A DNA stretch of 42,458 nt from JAAYZQ01 sp041300865 (lineage in GTDB: Bacteria; Chloroflexota; Anaerolineae; JAAYZQ01): positions 1 to 42,458 of the forward strand of contig JBFYTF010000146.1 of NCBI GenBank assembly GCA_041300865.1, read 5' to 3'. The stretch's first letter is position 1. Each line of letters starts with the position of its first letter. A model generated the notes under the pieces. That model was given only the letters and a program-made list of their open reading frames with translations, was not told the DNA's origin and did no database searches. The position numbers and the translations under genes were made by a program. This document shows, in pieces, positions 33,515-39,646 of the stretch.

Positions 33515-34830
33515 CCCAAAACCTCTGTTCTCTCAGTTAGCCCGATGCCCAGCTCTCGCAGCTCTGCCAGGACCGGCTCATAGATCTCGGGGATGACAGG
33601 CACGTGCACGCCGCTGAGGACAATCTCCCCCTGCAGGATGAGCCGCGTGGCAATGGCCGCCGGCAACCCTACTGTGCGCGACATCGACGTGTCGCCGTGT
33701 GGTATCCCATAGTCGACCATGGTCGCGGTGATGGCCTCGCAGTGGCGGGCGTACTCGACGACGAACTCGTGCTGCATGATCAGCAGGTCGCGCTCACCGG
33801 GCTTGTAGCCCATCCTGGTCAGCATGACATCCGTCAGGATGTCGATCGGTGCTCGCTTGCCCCCCGGCACCGGCTCGTCTTCCAGGAGACCGAGCCATAC
33901 CAGGTCGGTGATGGGTTTGGCATCCGGGGGCAGGTTCCACCGTGCGCACAGCGCACCGCCGAGGTCCGCGCCGGGGGAGACGCGCAGCAGGCCAGCGGTG
34001 AGCTCACGCAGTGTCGCCGGCTGCGAGGGCAGCGGCCTCTCGTCCAGCAGCCCCAGATCGGCGATCCTGGTCAGCGTATCGCACCAGCCGGGGTTGCGAA
34101 GGGTGCCGCGGAACATCCAATCGGTCGGCCGGATCTGGTAGAGGTCGGCATAGGGCAGGCTGTCGCGGTTGGGATAGCCCTCGAACTCGCCCAGGCCCTT
34201 GATTTGCACCGGCCAGTGATGGTCAAAGAGCCGGCCGCTCTGTATCTCGACGGTCTGCCCGTCCTTCTGAAAGCGGGCTGGGTTCAGGCCGGCCAGGAGC
34301 ACTCCTTTCGGACTCCAGGAGAACTTGTAGCCGAACGGGTTGTCGCTCGCCTCGGGGGCCGGCAGGCCGCCGCACCAGGAGATAAAGCTGATGACCTTGC
34401 CGCCCTTGGCCTCAACCTCGTGGATCACCTTCATCGCCGACATGTGGTCGATGCCGGGGTCCACGCCGATCTCGTTGAGCAGGATGACACCCGCCTCCCG
34501 GGCGGGGCCATCCAGGGCGCGCATCGCGTCCTTGACGTAGGAGGTGGTGACCATGTGCTTGCCGTGCTTGACGCACAGAGCGGCGACCTTGGGATGGTAG
34601 ACGTAGGGCAACATGCTCACGGCCAGGTCGGCCTCGCGGATGAGCGCTTCGAGGGCCGCGTCATCCTCGACGTCGAGGGCGAGGGCCTTCCCCCGGGGGT
34701 GGCCATTGATCAGGGCCTGAGCCTTGCTCAACGTGCGACTGGCCACAACAACCTGAAAATCGGGCACGTCCAGCAGGTAGCGCACGTGAGGCTTGGCCAC
34801 CAAGCCGGCTCCCAAGACAAGGACTTGCAT
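33511..34830 (-). CDS. Saccharopine dehydrogenase (saccharopine reductase, Lys9-like)
   Basis: This is a 439-residue saccharopine dehydrogenase family protein. The Rossmann motif is 'VLVLGAGLVAKPHVRYLLD', followed by 'LAVSMLPYVYHPKVAALCVK', 'NEIGVDPGIDHMSAMKVIHE' and 'SWCGGLPAPEASDNPFGYKF', all typical of the Lys9/LKR-SDH C-terminal enzyme. It interconverts saccharopine with aminoadipate semialdehyde plus glutamate using NAD(P). It is the middle gene of the operon; the LKR-like gene ends five bases before it starts. In plants and animals both activities are fused; here they are separate. Confidence 0.9.
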   Translation of the reverse strand: MQVLVLGAGLVAKPHVRYLLDVPDFQVVVASRTLSKAQALINGHPRGKALALDVEDDAALEALIREADLAVSMLPYVYHPKVAALCVKHGKHMVTTSYVKDAMRALDGPAREAGVILLNEIGVDPGIDHMSAMKVIHEVEAKGGKVISFISWCGGLPAPEASDNPFGYKFSWSPKGVLLAGLNPARFQKDGQTVEIQSGRLFDHHWPVQIKGLGEFEGYPNRDSLPYADLYQIRPTDWMFRGTLRNPGWCDTLTRIADLGLLDERPLPSQPATLRELTAGLLRVSPGADLGGALCARWNLPPDAKPITDLVWLGLLEDEPVPGGKRAPIDILTDVMLTRMGYKPGERDLLIMQHEFVVEYARHCEAITATMVDYGIPHGDTSMSRTVGLPAAIATRLILQGEIVLSGVHVPVIPEIYEPVLAELRELGIGLTERTEVLG

Positions 34831-34834
34831 GGTG

Positions 34835-36154
34835 TTACTCCTTTCGTGTCAGGTAGTCTGCGATATATCGATAGTCGGGCGTCAGCTCACCCTGGTAGGC
34901 AATCACCGCCCGCTTGATCTCCGGAGGCAGGGCGCACTCTGCGAAGGGCACAGTCAAGTCGCAGGCGGCGATCTGGGGGATAAAGGGCTTGAGAACCCGC
35001 GAGAAGTCTGTCGACGCCTCACGGGGCAGCTCGCTGGGCAGGATGTCGACGGCCATGATAACCACGCCTTCCCCCTCGCAGCCGTCGGTCACGTTACCCG
35101 TCGCGGGCTCGTAAACGTACACCGGATCGCCCGGCTCGGTGGACTTGACCGTAGCCTGGATGGCGCCCTCAACATCGCAGCTGATGTCGCCAATCACCCG
35201 CAGCCGCGGCCGGGATGGCCCGGCAAAGAGTTCCCGTAAATAGTCCTTGGTGACCAGTCGCGGATAGCGCGCAGCCCAGAAGATGGCGTTGGCCAGAACG
35301 GTGAGGTGCGGCACGTACCGCTCAAAGCTGCCCCTGTACTTCTCCGGGCGCTGGTAGTAATCCCGCAGCTCAAAAGTCGCACCCGGCTGCGCCGGCTCAA
35401 CCATGTGCCACTCCTTGAAGACAGCCTTGTAGAGATGGTGCCGGGACACATTGCCGGCGGTGGCGAGCAACGGCACCTCCTCGGGCTCTATCTCGATCAC
35501 CGGCAGCAGATCCAGGATTTCCTGCGCGCCGCGGGAGACGTTCCCATAGCCTGCCACGCCCACAATGAGGGGCGTCAGCTCTTTGGGGAGGCCTTCTTTT
35601 TCGATCCGGGCGCGGACCTCGGCCAATGCCTCCCGGGCTTCGGCCAAATCGTGGTAGCGATGCGTCTGGCGCAGAGTTGACAGGGGAGTCGGCACGCCTT
35701 CCCAGGCCAGCCGTTGGCCCAGCGCCCACAGCGTGTCGATCATGCCCGCCACGCCGGCGTGCCAGCCGAAAAAGATGAGGCGGCGGTTCTGATCGTCGAC
35801 GACCCGCTCGTAATCGATCAGCGTGCAGCCCCGGTCGAGAATTCGCTGCAGCATGGCCATGTTGTATGGCTGTCCTTTGATGACGTGGGCGAAAAAGACG
35901 TACGCCTTCTCAGGCTCAAAGAAGTCAGACGGCATTTCCTTGATGCCGAAAACGAGGGAACAAGGGGTGAGATCATCCTCCACCGACACGCCTGCTGCCC
36001 GAAACTCCTGGTCCGTGAACGCGCGGATAGGAGAGGACTGGACGATGACCTCCAATCCCTGCCCTTGCAGCTCGGCGGCGTCTTGAGGGGTGATAGGCAC
36101 CCGACGCTCCCAGTCGCTCTTGTCCTCGCGCCGAACACCGATCAAGGCCGTCAT
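34835..36154 (-). CDS. Lysine-ketoglutarate reductase-like protein (AlaDH/PNT N-domain)
   Basis: This is a 439-residue protein that matches the N-terminal half of bifunctional LKR/SDH. It opens 'MTALIGVRREDKSDWERRVP' (AlaDh_PNT N-domain), continues with 'KAYVFFAHVIKGQPYNMAML', 'GCTLIDYERVVDDQNRRLIF' and 'GVAGYGNVSRGAQEILDLLP', and closes with 'RVIGDISCDVEGAIQATVKS'. LKR condenses lysine and 2-oxoglutarate into saccharopine. It is the first gene of the operon. AGGAGG precedes the ATG at 36154 and a strong promoter lies at 36279-36308. An in-frame ATG at 36190 is less well placed. Confidence 0.88.
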   Translation of the reverse strand: MTALIGVRREDKSDWERRVPITPQDAAELQGQGLEVIVQSSPIRAFTDQEFRAAGVSVEDDLTPCSLVFGIKEMPSDFFEPEKAYVFFAHVIKGQPYNMAMLQRILDRGCTLIDYERVVDDQNRRLIFFGWHAGVAGMIDTLWALGQRLAWEGVPTPLSTLRQTHRYHDLAEAREALAEVRARIEKEGLPKELTPLIVGVAGYGNVSRGAQEILDLLPVIEIEPEEVPLLATAGNVSRHHLYKAVFKEWHMVEPAQPGATFELRDYYQRPEKYRGSFERYVPHLTVLANAIFWAARYPRLVTKDYLRELFAGPSRPRLRVIGDISCDVEGAIQATVKSTEPGDPVYVYEPATGNVTDGCEGEGVVIMAVDILPSELPREASTDFSRVLKPFIPQIAACDLTVPFAECALPPEIKRAVIAYQGELTPDYRYIADYLTRKE

Positions 36155-36278
36155 TAGGTTTCCTCCTGCGATGGCTTGTGGGGACCACAAAAGCCGGTGC
36201 TCGATGCACCGGCCGATGCCAGCCTCCCCGGGAAAAAGATAGAAAGCGCAAGCTCGGCCCCACCGCCGACCTGGCCCA

Positions 36279-36308
36279 AGTATACGACGAAGAAAGGGCT
36301 TTTGTCAA
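36279..36308 (-). promoter_or_regulatory. Promoter of the saccharopine-pathway operon
   Basis: On the minus strand, TTGACA (-35; plus 36303-36308), an 18-bp spacer and TATACT (-10; plus 36279-36284) are present. The -35 boxes of this promoter and of the divergent plus-strand promoter are only 14 bp apart. Confidence 0.7.
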
Positions 36309-36322
36309 GTGCCACTCGCAAC

Positions 36323-36351
36323 TTGACAGCGGATGTGGGCTATGTTACAAT
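36323..36351 (+). promoter_or_regulatory. Promoter of the CoA-binding protein / selenoprotein operon
   Basis: A perfect TTGACA at 36323-36328, a 17-bp spacer and TACAAT at 36346-36351 are present, with TG at 36343-36344 giving an extended -10. The start site near 36358 lies immediately before a CsoR-like palindrome. Confidence 0.78.
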
Positions 36352-36360
36352 GTCGACGGT

Positions 36361-36375
36361 TACCCCAGGGGGGTA
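36361..36375 (+). promoter_or_regulatory. CsoR/CstR-like operator downstream of the promoter
   Basis: The 15-bp element TACCCC-AGG-GGGGTA (36361-36375) is a perfect 6+6 inverted repeat. It has the C-tract/G-tract core and TA ends typical of operators bound by the CsoR family. It covers about +3 to +18 of the predicted transcript, a position where a repressor would block initiation. The bound regulator could be the CsoR encoded at 5880 or a CstR-type persulfide sensor elsewhere. Confidence 0.55.
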
Positions 36376-36395
36376 TTTGGAGGAGCGGGGAGTAC

Positions 36396-36803
36396 ATGGA
36401 GACCAGGGACCAAGAAGATCTCATCATCGATTTTGTGAACCGGAGGCTGTGGGCGGTGGTCGGCGCCAGCCGGGACCGCAACAAGTACGGCAACCGGGTC
36501 TTTCGGTCGCTGCGACATGCGGGCTACAAAGTCTATCCCGTGAATCCTCACGTCGAGGAAGTGGAGGGCGAGCCTGCCTACGCCACATTGGCCGACCTCC
36601 CGGAACTGCCCGAAGTGGTGAACCTGGTTGTACCGCCAGCCATCACCGAGCAAATAGTGCGCGAGGCCCACGAGCTGGGGCTGATGCGGATCTGGATGCA
36701 GCCCGGTGCGGAATCGGACGAGGCCATCAGATTCTGTGAGACACACGGCATGCACTTGGTATATGATGACTGTGCCATGGTTCGAAAGCGACAGTGGAAC
36801 TAG
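36396..36803 (+). CDS. CoA-binding domain protein (YccU/YneT family)
   Basis: This is a 135-residue single Rossmann-type CoA_binding_2 domain with 'WAVVGASRDRNKYGNRVFRS' near residues 19-38, 'GYKVYPVNPHVEEVEGEPAY' and 'EVVNLVVPPAITEQIVREAH', then 'RIWMQPGAESDEAI'. Members bind coenzyme A; the physiological role is poorly known. The gene has a strong extended -10 promoter and a CsoR-like palindrome in its leader. It is followed after 20 bp by the YuzD-like selenoprotein candidate, so the two are almost certainly cotranscribed, which links CoA or CoA-persulfide biology with a selenol protein. Confidence 0.9.
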   Translation: METRDQEDLIIDFVNRRLWAVVGASRDRNKYGNRVFRSLRHAGYKVYPVNPHVEEVEGEPAYATLADLPELPEVVNLVVPPAITEQIVREAHELGLMRIWMQPGAESDEAIRFCETHGMHLVYDDCAMVRKRQWN

Positions 36804-36823
36804 GAGCCAGCAGAGGAGGGACA

Positions 36824-37171
36824 ATGGACGTCAGTGAAGCAAAGGGTGTCTACGTGCAGGTGTATGGGCATCGGCTGCGGGAGAGCTGCAACTCGGGTGG
36901 CTGAGGGGGACCGCGGTCTTCGGCGGAGACCACGCGTGTGACCGAGATGTACCTGAAGCTGAGGTATGGCGATGCCGTGGAGGTTAGCTACGTCGACCTC
37001 TCCGATCCGCAAAACCAGGAGCGGTTCGCCGAGCTAATGGGGCTTGTCGACGAACGAGATTTGGGCTATCCTGTGGTTGCAGTGAACGGCGAGATCCGCC
37101 TGGTTGGCTCGGCCCACTACTATCACATTCTACCTATGATTGAAGAGGCTATGGCGGCCCGCCCTGCCTAG
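36824..37171 (+). CDS. Selenoprotein candidate: YuzD-like thioredoxin-fold protein (Sec27)
   Basis: Read through the in-frame TGA at 36902-36904, this is a 115-residue protein with a proper AGAGGAGGG ribosome site and ATG at 36824. It begins 'VYVQVYGHRLRESC' (Cys22), continues NSGG then Sec27, and then 'GGPRSSAETTRVTEM', 'AVEVSYVDLSDPQ', 'LGYPVVAVNGEIRLVGS'. This layout (VYG, Cys pair, P-x-SS-x-ET, YVD, YPVV-NGE) follows the small YuzD disulfide-oxidoreductase family as remembered, with Sec near the second Cys and spacing CxxxxU rather than CxxC. Without read-through, only a 26-residue leader or a fragment starting at 36938, lacking the redox centre, would be called. A SECIS-like hairpin follows the TGA. 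Likely cytoplasmic thiol/selenol redox protein. Confidence 0.85.
36902..36934 (+). promoter_or_regulatory. Bacterial SECIS-like hairpin after the UGA of the YuzD-like gene
   Basis: After the UGA (36902-36904), GGUCUUC (36915-36921) pairs with GGAGACC-type bases at 36925-36931 to form a 7-bp stem with one G-U pair. The apical loop is GGC (36922-36924), with G first, 18 nt after the UGA. CG at 36912-36913 pairs with CG at 36933-36934 below one mismatch. Distance and loop G fit bacterial SECIS rules. Folded by eye. Confidence 0.65.
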
Positions 37172-37213
37172 CAAGGCGAGCTAAGGCCGGCGGACCGGTA
37201 CCCGGCAACAACG

Positions 37214-37245
37214 GAGGGAGATTGACAAGTCTCCCTCTTTTTGTT
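37214..37245 (+). terminator. Rho-independent terminator of the selenoprotein operon
   Basis: GAGGGAGA (37214-37221) pairs perfectly with TCTCCCTC (37230-37237). The loop is TTGACAAG and the tail TTTTTGTT (37238-37245). It lies 43 bp after the selenoprotein stop. The loop holds the -35 box of the next gene and the U-tract lies in that promoter's spacer. Confidence 0.75.
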
Positions 37246-37250
37246 ACACT
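37222..37250 (+). promoter_or_regulatory. Promoter of the second ECF sigma operon
   Basis: A perfect TTGACA at 37222-37227, a 17-bp spacer and TACACT at 37245-37250 with extended TG (37242-37243) are present. It is nested in the upstream terminator hairpin. The leader to GTG 37315 would be about 58 nt. Confidence 0.72.
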
Positions 37251-37314
37251 GCGCTGGCGGACCTGGTTGCAGGCGAAACTTTTCGCGTCCTTGTGCATCC
37301 AAAGGAGTGTTAGG

Positions 37315-37944
37315 GTGGTCGACGACGCCTTTGCGGGCGAAACAGAGCTGCTGCGCGGGCTGAGGGCCGGCGAGGCGGAAGCCTATCGCCGTCTCTTGGA
37401 ACTCCATTCGGCGAACGTATATAATGTTGCTTTCAAGCTCCTGGGCGACGAGCAGGAGGCAGAGGATGTCCTTCAAGAGACGTTTCTGAGTGCCTTTGAG
37501 GCCATCGAGGGTTTCGAGGGCCGGTCCAAGCTCTCGACCTGGCTGTACCGCATTGCTTATAATGCCAGCCTCATGCGCCTGAGAAAGCGCAGCCAGATGA
37601 CCTCCTTCTCGCTTGACGTCGGCCCATCTGGCGTCGACCAGGATGGCGACGGGCCGCACGTGCCGCGACACCTGGTCGACTGGTCCTCGGTGCCCGACGA
37701 TCAATTGCTCACCGCCGAGGCTAGAGAGGTCATGGACCAGGCGATTGCCGAACTGCCCGAGACCCTGCGCTCGACGTTTATCCTGCGCGACATTGAAGGC
37801 CTGTCGGGCAGCGAGACGGCTGAGGTTTTGGGCATCCCTGTACCGACGGTCAAGACCCGGCTCCGCCGTGCCCGGCTCTGGCTTCGAGACCGCCTGTCGG
37901 ACTATTTTGAAGAGGGTGCCCGCGACGTTCGGGCCACAGCGTGA
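37315..37944 (+). CDS. ECF-type RNA polymerase sigma factor
   Basis: This is a 209-residue sigma factor of the SigW/RpoE-like type. Region 2 contains 'LLELHSANVYNVAFKLLGDE', 'EDVLQETFLSAFEAIEGFEG' and 'STWLYRIAYNASLMRLRKRS'. After an acidic linker, region 4 contains 'AIAELPETLRSTFILRDIEG' and the HTH 'SETAEVLGIPVPTVKTRLRR'. GTG 37315 has AGGAG seven bases upstream; a longer in-frame start at 37222 would overlap the promoter. It is followed by a short zinc anti-sigma gene. Overlap of promoter and terminator suggests its basal level may be linked to transcription of the selenoprotein operon. Confidence 0.92.
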   Translation: MVDDAFAGETELLRGLRAGEAEAYRRLLELHSANVYNVAFKLLGDEQEAEDVLQETFLSAFEAIEGFEGRSKLSTWLYRIAYNASLMRLRKRSQMTSFSLDVGPSGVDQDGDGPHVPRHLVDWSSVPDDQLLTAEAREVMDQAIAELPETLRSTFILRDIEGLSGSETAEVLGIPVPTVKTRLRRARLWLRDRLSDYFEEGARDVRATA

Positions 37945-37976
37945 CTGTGCCGAACGTGGGAGTTGAGGGGGAAGCG

Positions 37977-38219
37977 GTGAGTAGTGAGAGCAGACGACAC
38001 GATTGCCGAGAGCTGCTCGGCGAGCTGTCTGATTACGTGGACGGAGAACTCGAGGCGGCTCTGTGCGCGGAGCTGGAGGCGCACCTGGCCCAATGTCCCG
38101 ACTGCCGGGTGCTGGTCGATACACTGCGCCGGACCATCGTTCTTTACAGGACCCAGCCCCATCGCGCAGTTCCCGACGACGTCAAGGCCCGTCTGTACCG
38201 CGTACTAAAGCTTGAATAG
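37977..38219 (+). CDS. Zinc-finger anti-sigma factor (zf-HC2)
   Basis: This is an 80-residue soluble protein with the ZAS motif: a Cys near residue 10 ('RRHDCRELLGELSDYVDGEL') and His-x3-Cys-x2-Cys in 'AHLAQCPDC'. There is no transmembrane helix, so it resembles soluble redox- or metal-responsive anti-sigma proteins such as the RsrA/ChrR type, not membrane anchored ones. GTG 37977 with GAGGGGGA upstream is preferred; GTG 37941 overlaps the sigma gene. It presumably holds the upstream ECF factor inactive, and thiol oxidation of its zinc ligands is a plausible release signal. Confidence 0.85.
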   Translation: MSSESRRHDCRELLGELSDYVDGELEAALCAELEAHLAQCPDCRVLVDTLRRTIVLYRTQPHRAVPDDVKARLYRVLKLE

Positions 38220-38245
38220 ACGCTGCCGCGAGGGCAAGTGCGCCA

Positions 38246-38283
38246 AAATTCCGGGCCGGGGATGAAACCTTTGGCCCGGATTT
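38246..38283. terminator. Terminator-like hairpin after the anti-sigma gene
   Basis: CCGGGCC (38251-38257) pairs with GGCCCGG (38273-38279). Flanking AAATT and ATTT can extend the stem to about 11 bp with one bulge. It lies 31 bp after the anti-sigma stop and separates that operon from the oxidoreductase gene. Confidence 0.5.
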
Positions 38284-38350
38284 GCATCTAATTGGATAAA
38301 GGGTGCGCGTTGAGGCCCTTAAATAAAACAACGACTCTGGAGGAACCCAA

Positions 38351-39076
38351 ATGGCACTTATTTCTGCGAAGGATGCGGAGCATCTGCGTCATGAGTTTGA
38401 AACCGAGCTGGTAAGCCCGGTCAAGATCTTGATGTTTACCCAAACTGTCGAATGCCAGTTCTGCACCGAGACGCGCCAGATCGTAGAGGAGGTCGCGGCG
38501 CTTTCGGATAAAATAACGGCCGAGATCTATAATTTTGTGTCGGATAAGGCAATGGCCGAGCTCTACGGGATCGACAAAATCCCGGCCATAGCGATTCTGC
38601 GTTCCGAAAATGGGACCGACAAGGACTATGGGATCCGCTTCTATGGCATCCCCTCGGGCTACGAGTTCAGCAGCATTATCGAGGATATCATCGATGTCTC
38701 CAAGGGCGATTCGGGCCTGAAGCCCAAGAGCAAGCAGGCACTGGCCGAGCTGACCGAACCGGTGCACTTCCAGGTGTTCGTCACGCCGACATGCCCTTAC
38801 TGCCCGCAGGCTGTGCGCCTGGCCCACCAGTTCGCCATGGAGAGTGAGCTGGTGACCGCGGATATGGTGGAAGCCATCGAGTTCCCGCACCTTGCGAACA
38901 AGTACAACGTGTACGGCGTGCCGCGCACGGTCATCAACGAGAGCTTTTTCCAGGAGGGAGCGGTTCCTGAACCGATGATGCTGGCCAAGATGCTCGAAGC
39001 AGTGGGCAAGGTCCCGGCGACCGAGGAGCACGTGCACGAGCACGACCACGACCAAGAGCACACGCACGCTCACTAG
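38351..39076 (+). CDS. Protein disulfide oxidoreductase (PDO, double thioredoxin fold) with His-rich tail
   Basis: This 241-residue protein has two thioredoxin/glutaredoxin units. The first has Cys35-Gln-Phe-Cys38 ('FTQTVECQFCTETRQ') and the second Cys148-Pro-Tyr-Cys151 ('VTPTCPYCPQAV'), each followed by a cis-Pro loop ('IDKIPAIAIL', 'VYGVPRTVIN'). This is the PDO layout first known from thermophilic archaea and bacteria, a cytoplasmic dithiol/disulfide hub that can accept electrons from thioredoxin reductase. The last 20 residues are nearly all His, Glu and Asp ('EHVHEHDHDQEHTHAH'), suggesting metal binding. It is followed after 32 bp by a glutaredoxin-PDZ gene, probably in one operon. Confidence 0.92.
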   Translation: MALISAKDAEHLRHEFETELVSPVKILMFTQTVECQFCTETRQIVEEVAALSDKITAEIYNFVSDKAMAELYGIDKIPAIAILRSENGTDKDYGIRFYGIPSGYEFSSIIEDIIDVSKGDSGLKPKSKQALAELTEPVHFQVFVTPTCPYCPQAVRLAHQFAMESELVTADMVEAIEFPHLANKYNVYGVPRTVINESFFQEGAVPEPMMLAKMLEAVGKVPATEEHVHEHDHDQEHTHAH

Positions 39077-39108
39077 CGACCGGGCGGTGCGGCGCCTTAG
39101 GGGAAGAG

Positions 39109-39618
39109 ATGAAGGTAACAGTTTATACGACGCCCACCTGCGGCTACTGCCGCCAGGCTAAAGAGTTTCTCAAGCGACAGGGGGTGCCATTTGTCGAAAA
39201 GAACGTCGCGGCCGATCGCAACGCGGCCATTGAAATGGTGCGGCTCTCGGGGCAGCAGGGCGTGCCCGTGATTTCCCTGGATGGGCAGGTGGTGGTCGGG
39301 TTCGACCAGCCGCGCCTCATGCAGATCCTGAAGAATTCCCAGCCTAGGCTGGGCGCATCCGTTGCCGACGCGGCTCGTCAGGCGAGGAAGCATCCAGGCA
39401 TTCCCACCTCGGGCGCCTATGTCGGCCGGGTGCGAAGCGGATCGCCGGCCGAGCGTGCCGGACTGCGCCAGGGCGACGTCGTGACGGCCCTCGGCGGCCA
39501 GCAGGTGGTCGTTGCCGACGACCTTCACAAGCTTGCCTCCGAGATGCCCAAGGGACGCGAGGTGTCGCTCACCTTTGTCCGGAACGGTGAGGAAAAAGAT
39601 AGCCTGATCCGGTTGTAG
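39109..39618 (+). CDS. Glutaredoxin-PDZ fusion protein
   Basis: This is a 169-residue protein. Residues 1-76 are a NrdH/glutaredoxin-like domain with Cys11-Gly-Tyr-Cys14 ('TTPTCGYCRQAKEFLKRQG') and the cis-Pro loop 'QQGVPVISLDGQVVVGFD'. Residues about 95-169 form a PDZ domain ('AYVGRVRSGSPAERAGLRQG', 'DVVTALGGQQVV'). No signal peptide is visible, so it appears cytoplasmic, unusual for a PDZ domain in bacteria. The PDZ domain presumably brings a C-terminal peptide of a partner to the redox site. The gene follows the PDO gene. Confidence 0.9.
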   Translation: MKVTVYTTPTCGYCRQAKEFLKRQGVPFVEKNVAADRNAAIEMVRLSGQQGVPVISLDGQVVVGFDQPRLMQILKNSQPRLGASVADAARQARKHPGIPTSGAYVGRVRSGSPAERAGLRQGDVVTALGGQQVVVADDLHKLASEMPKGREVSLTFVRNGEEKDSLIRL

Positions 39619-39626
39619 CGTACAAG

Positions 39627-39645
39627 CCGGGAGCGAGAGGCCCGG
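39627..39645. terminator. Weak hairpin between convergent genes
   Basis: CCGGG (39627-39631) pairs with CCCGG (39641-39645). A short A run lies before it and TTT follows. It sits in the 28-bp gap between the convergent Grx-PDZ and kinase genes and could serve both. Confidence 0.3.
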
Positions 39646-39646
39646 T

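Noticed and set aside
36938..37171. Reading the YuzD-like gene as starting at GTG/ATG around 36938
   Set aside because: It would remove the redox centre and ignore a perfect ribosome site and start at 36824 in the same frame.
8996..37171. Alternative genetic code with TGA as Trp or Gly
   Set aside because: Many intact genes here end in TGA (for example ccmF, ccmA, ccmB, the MoxR gene), and only two internal TGAs occur, both in thioredoxin-fold proteins close to redox Cys positions.
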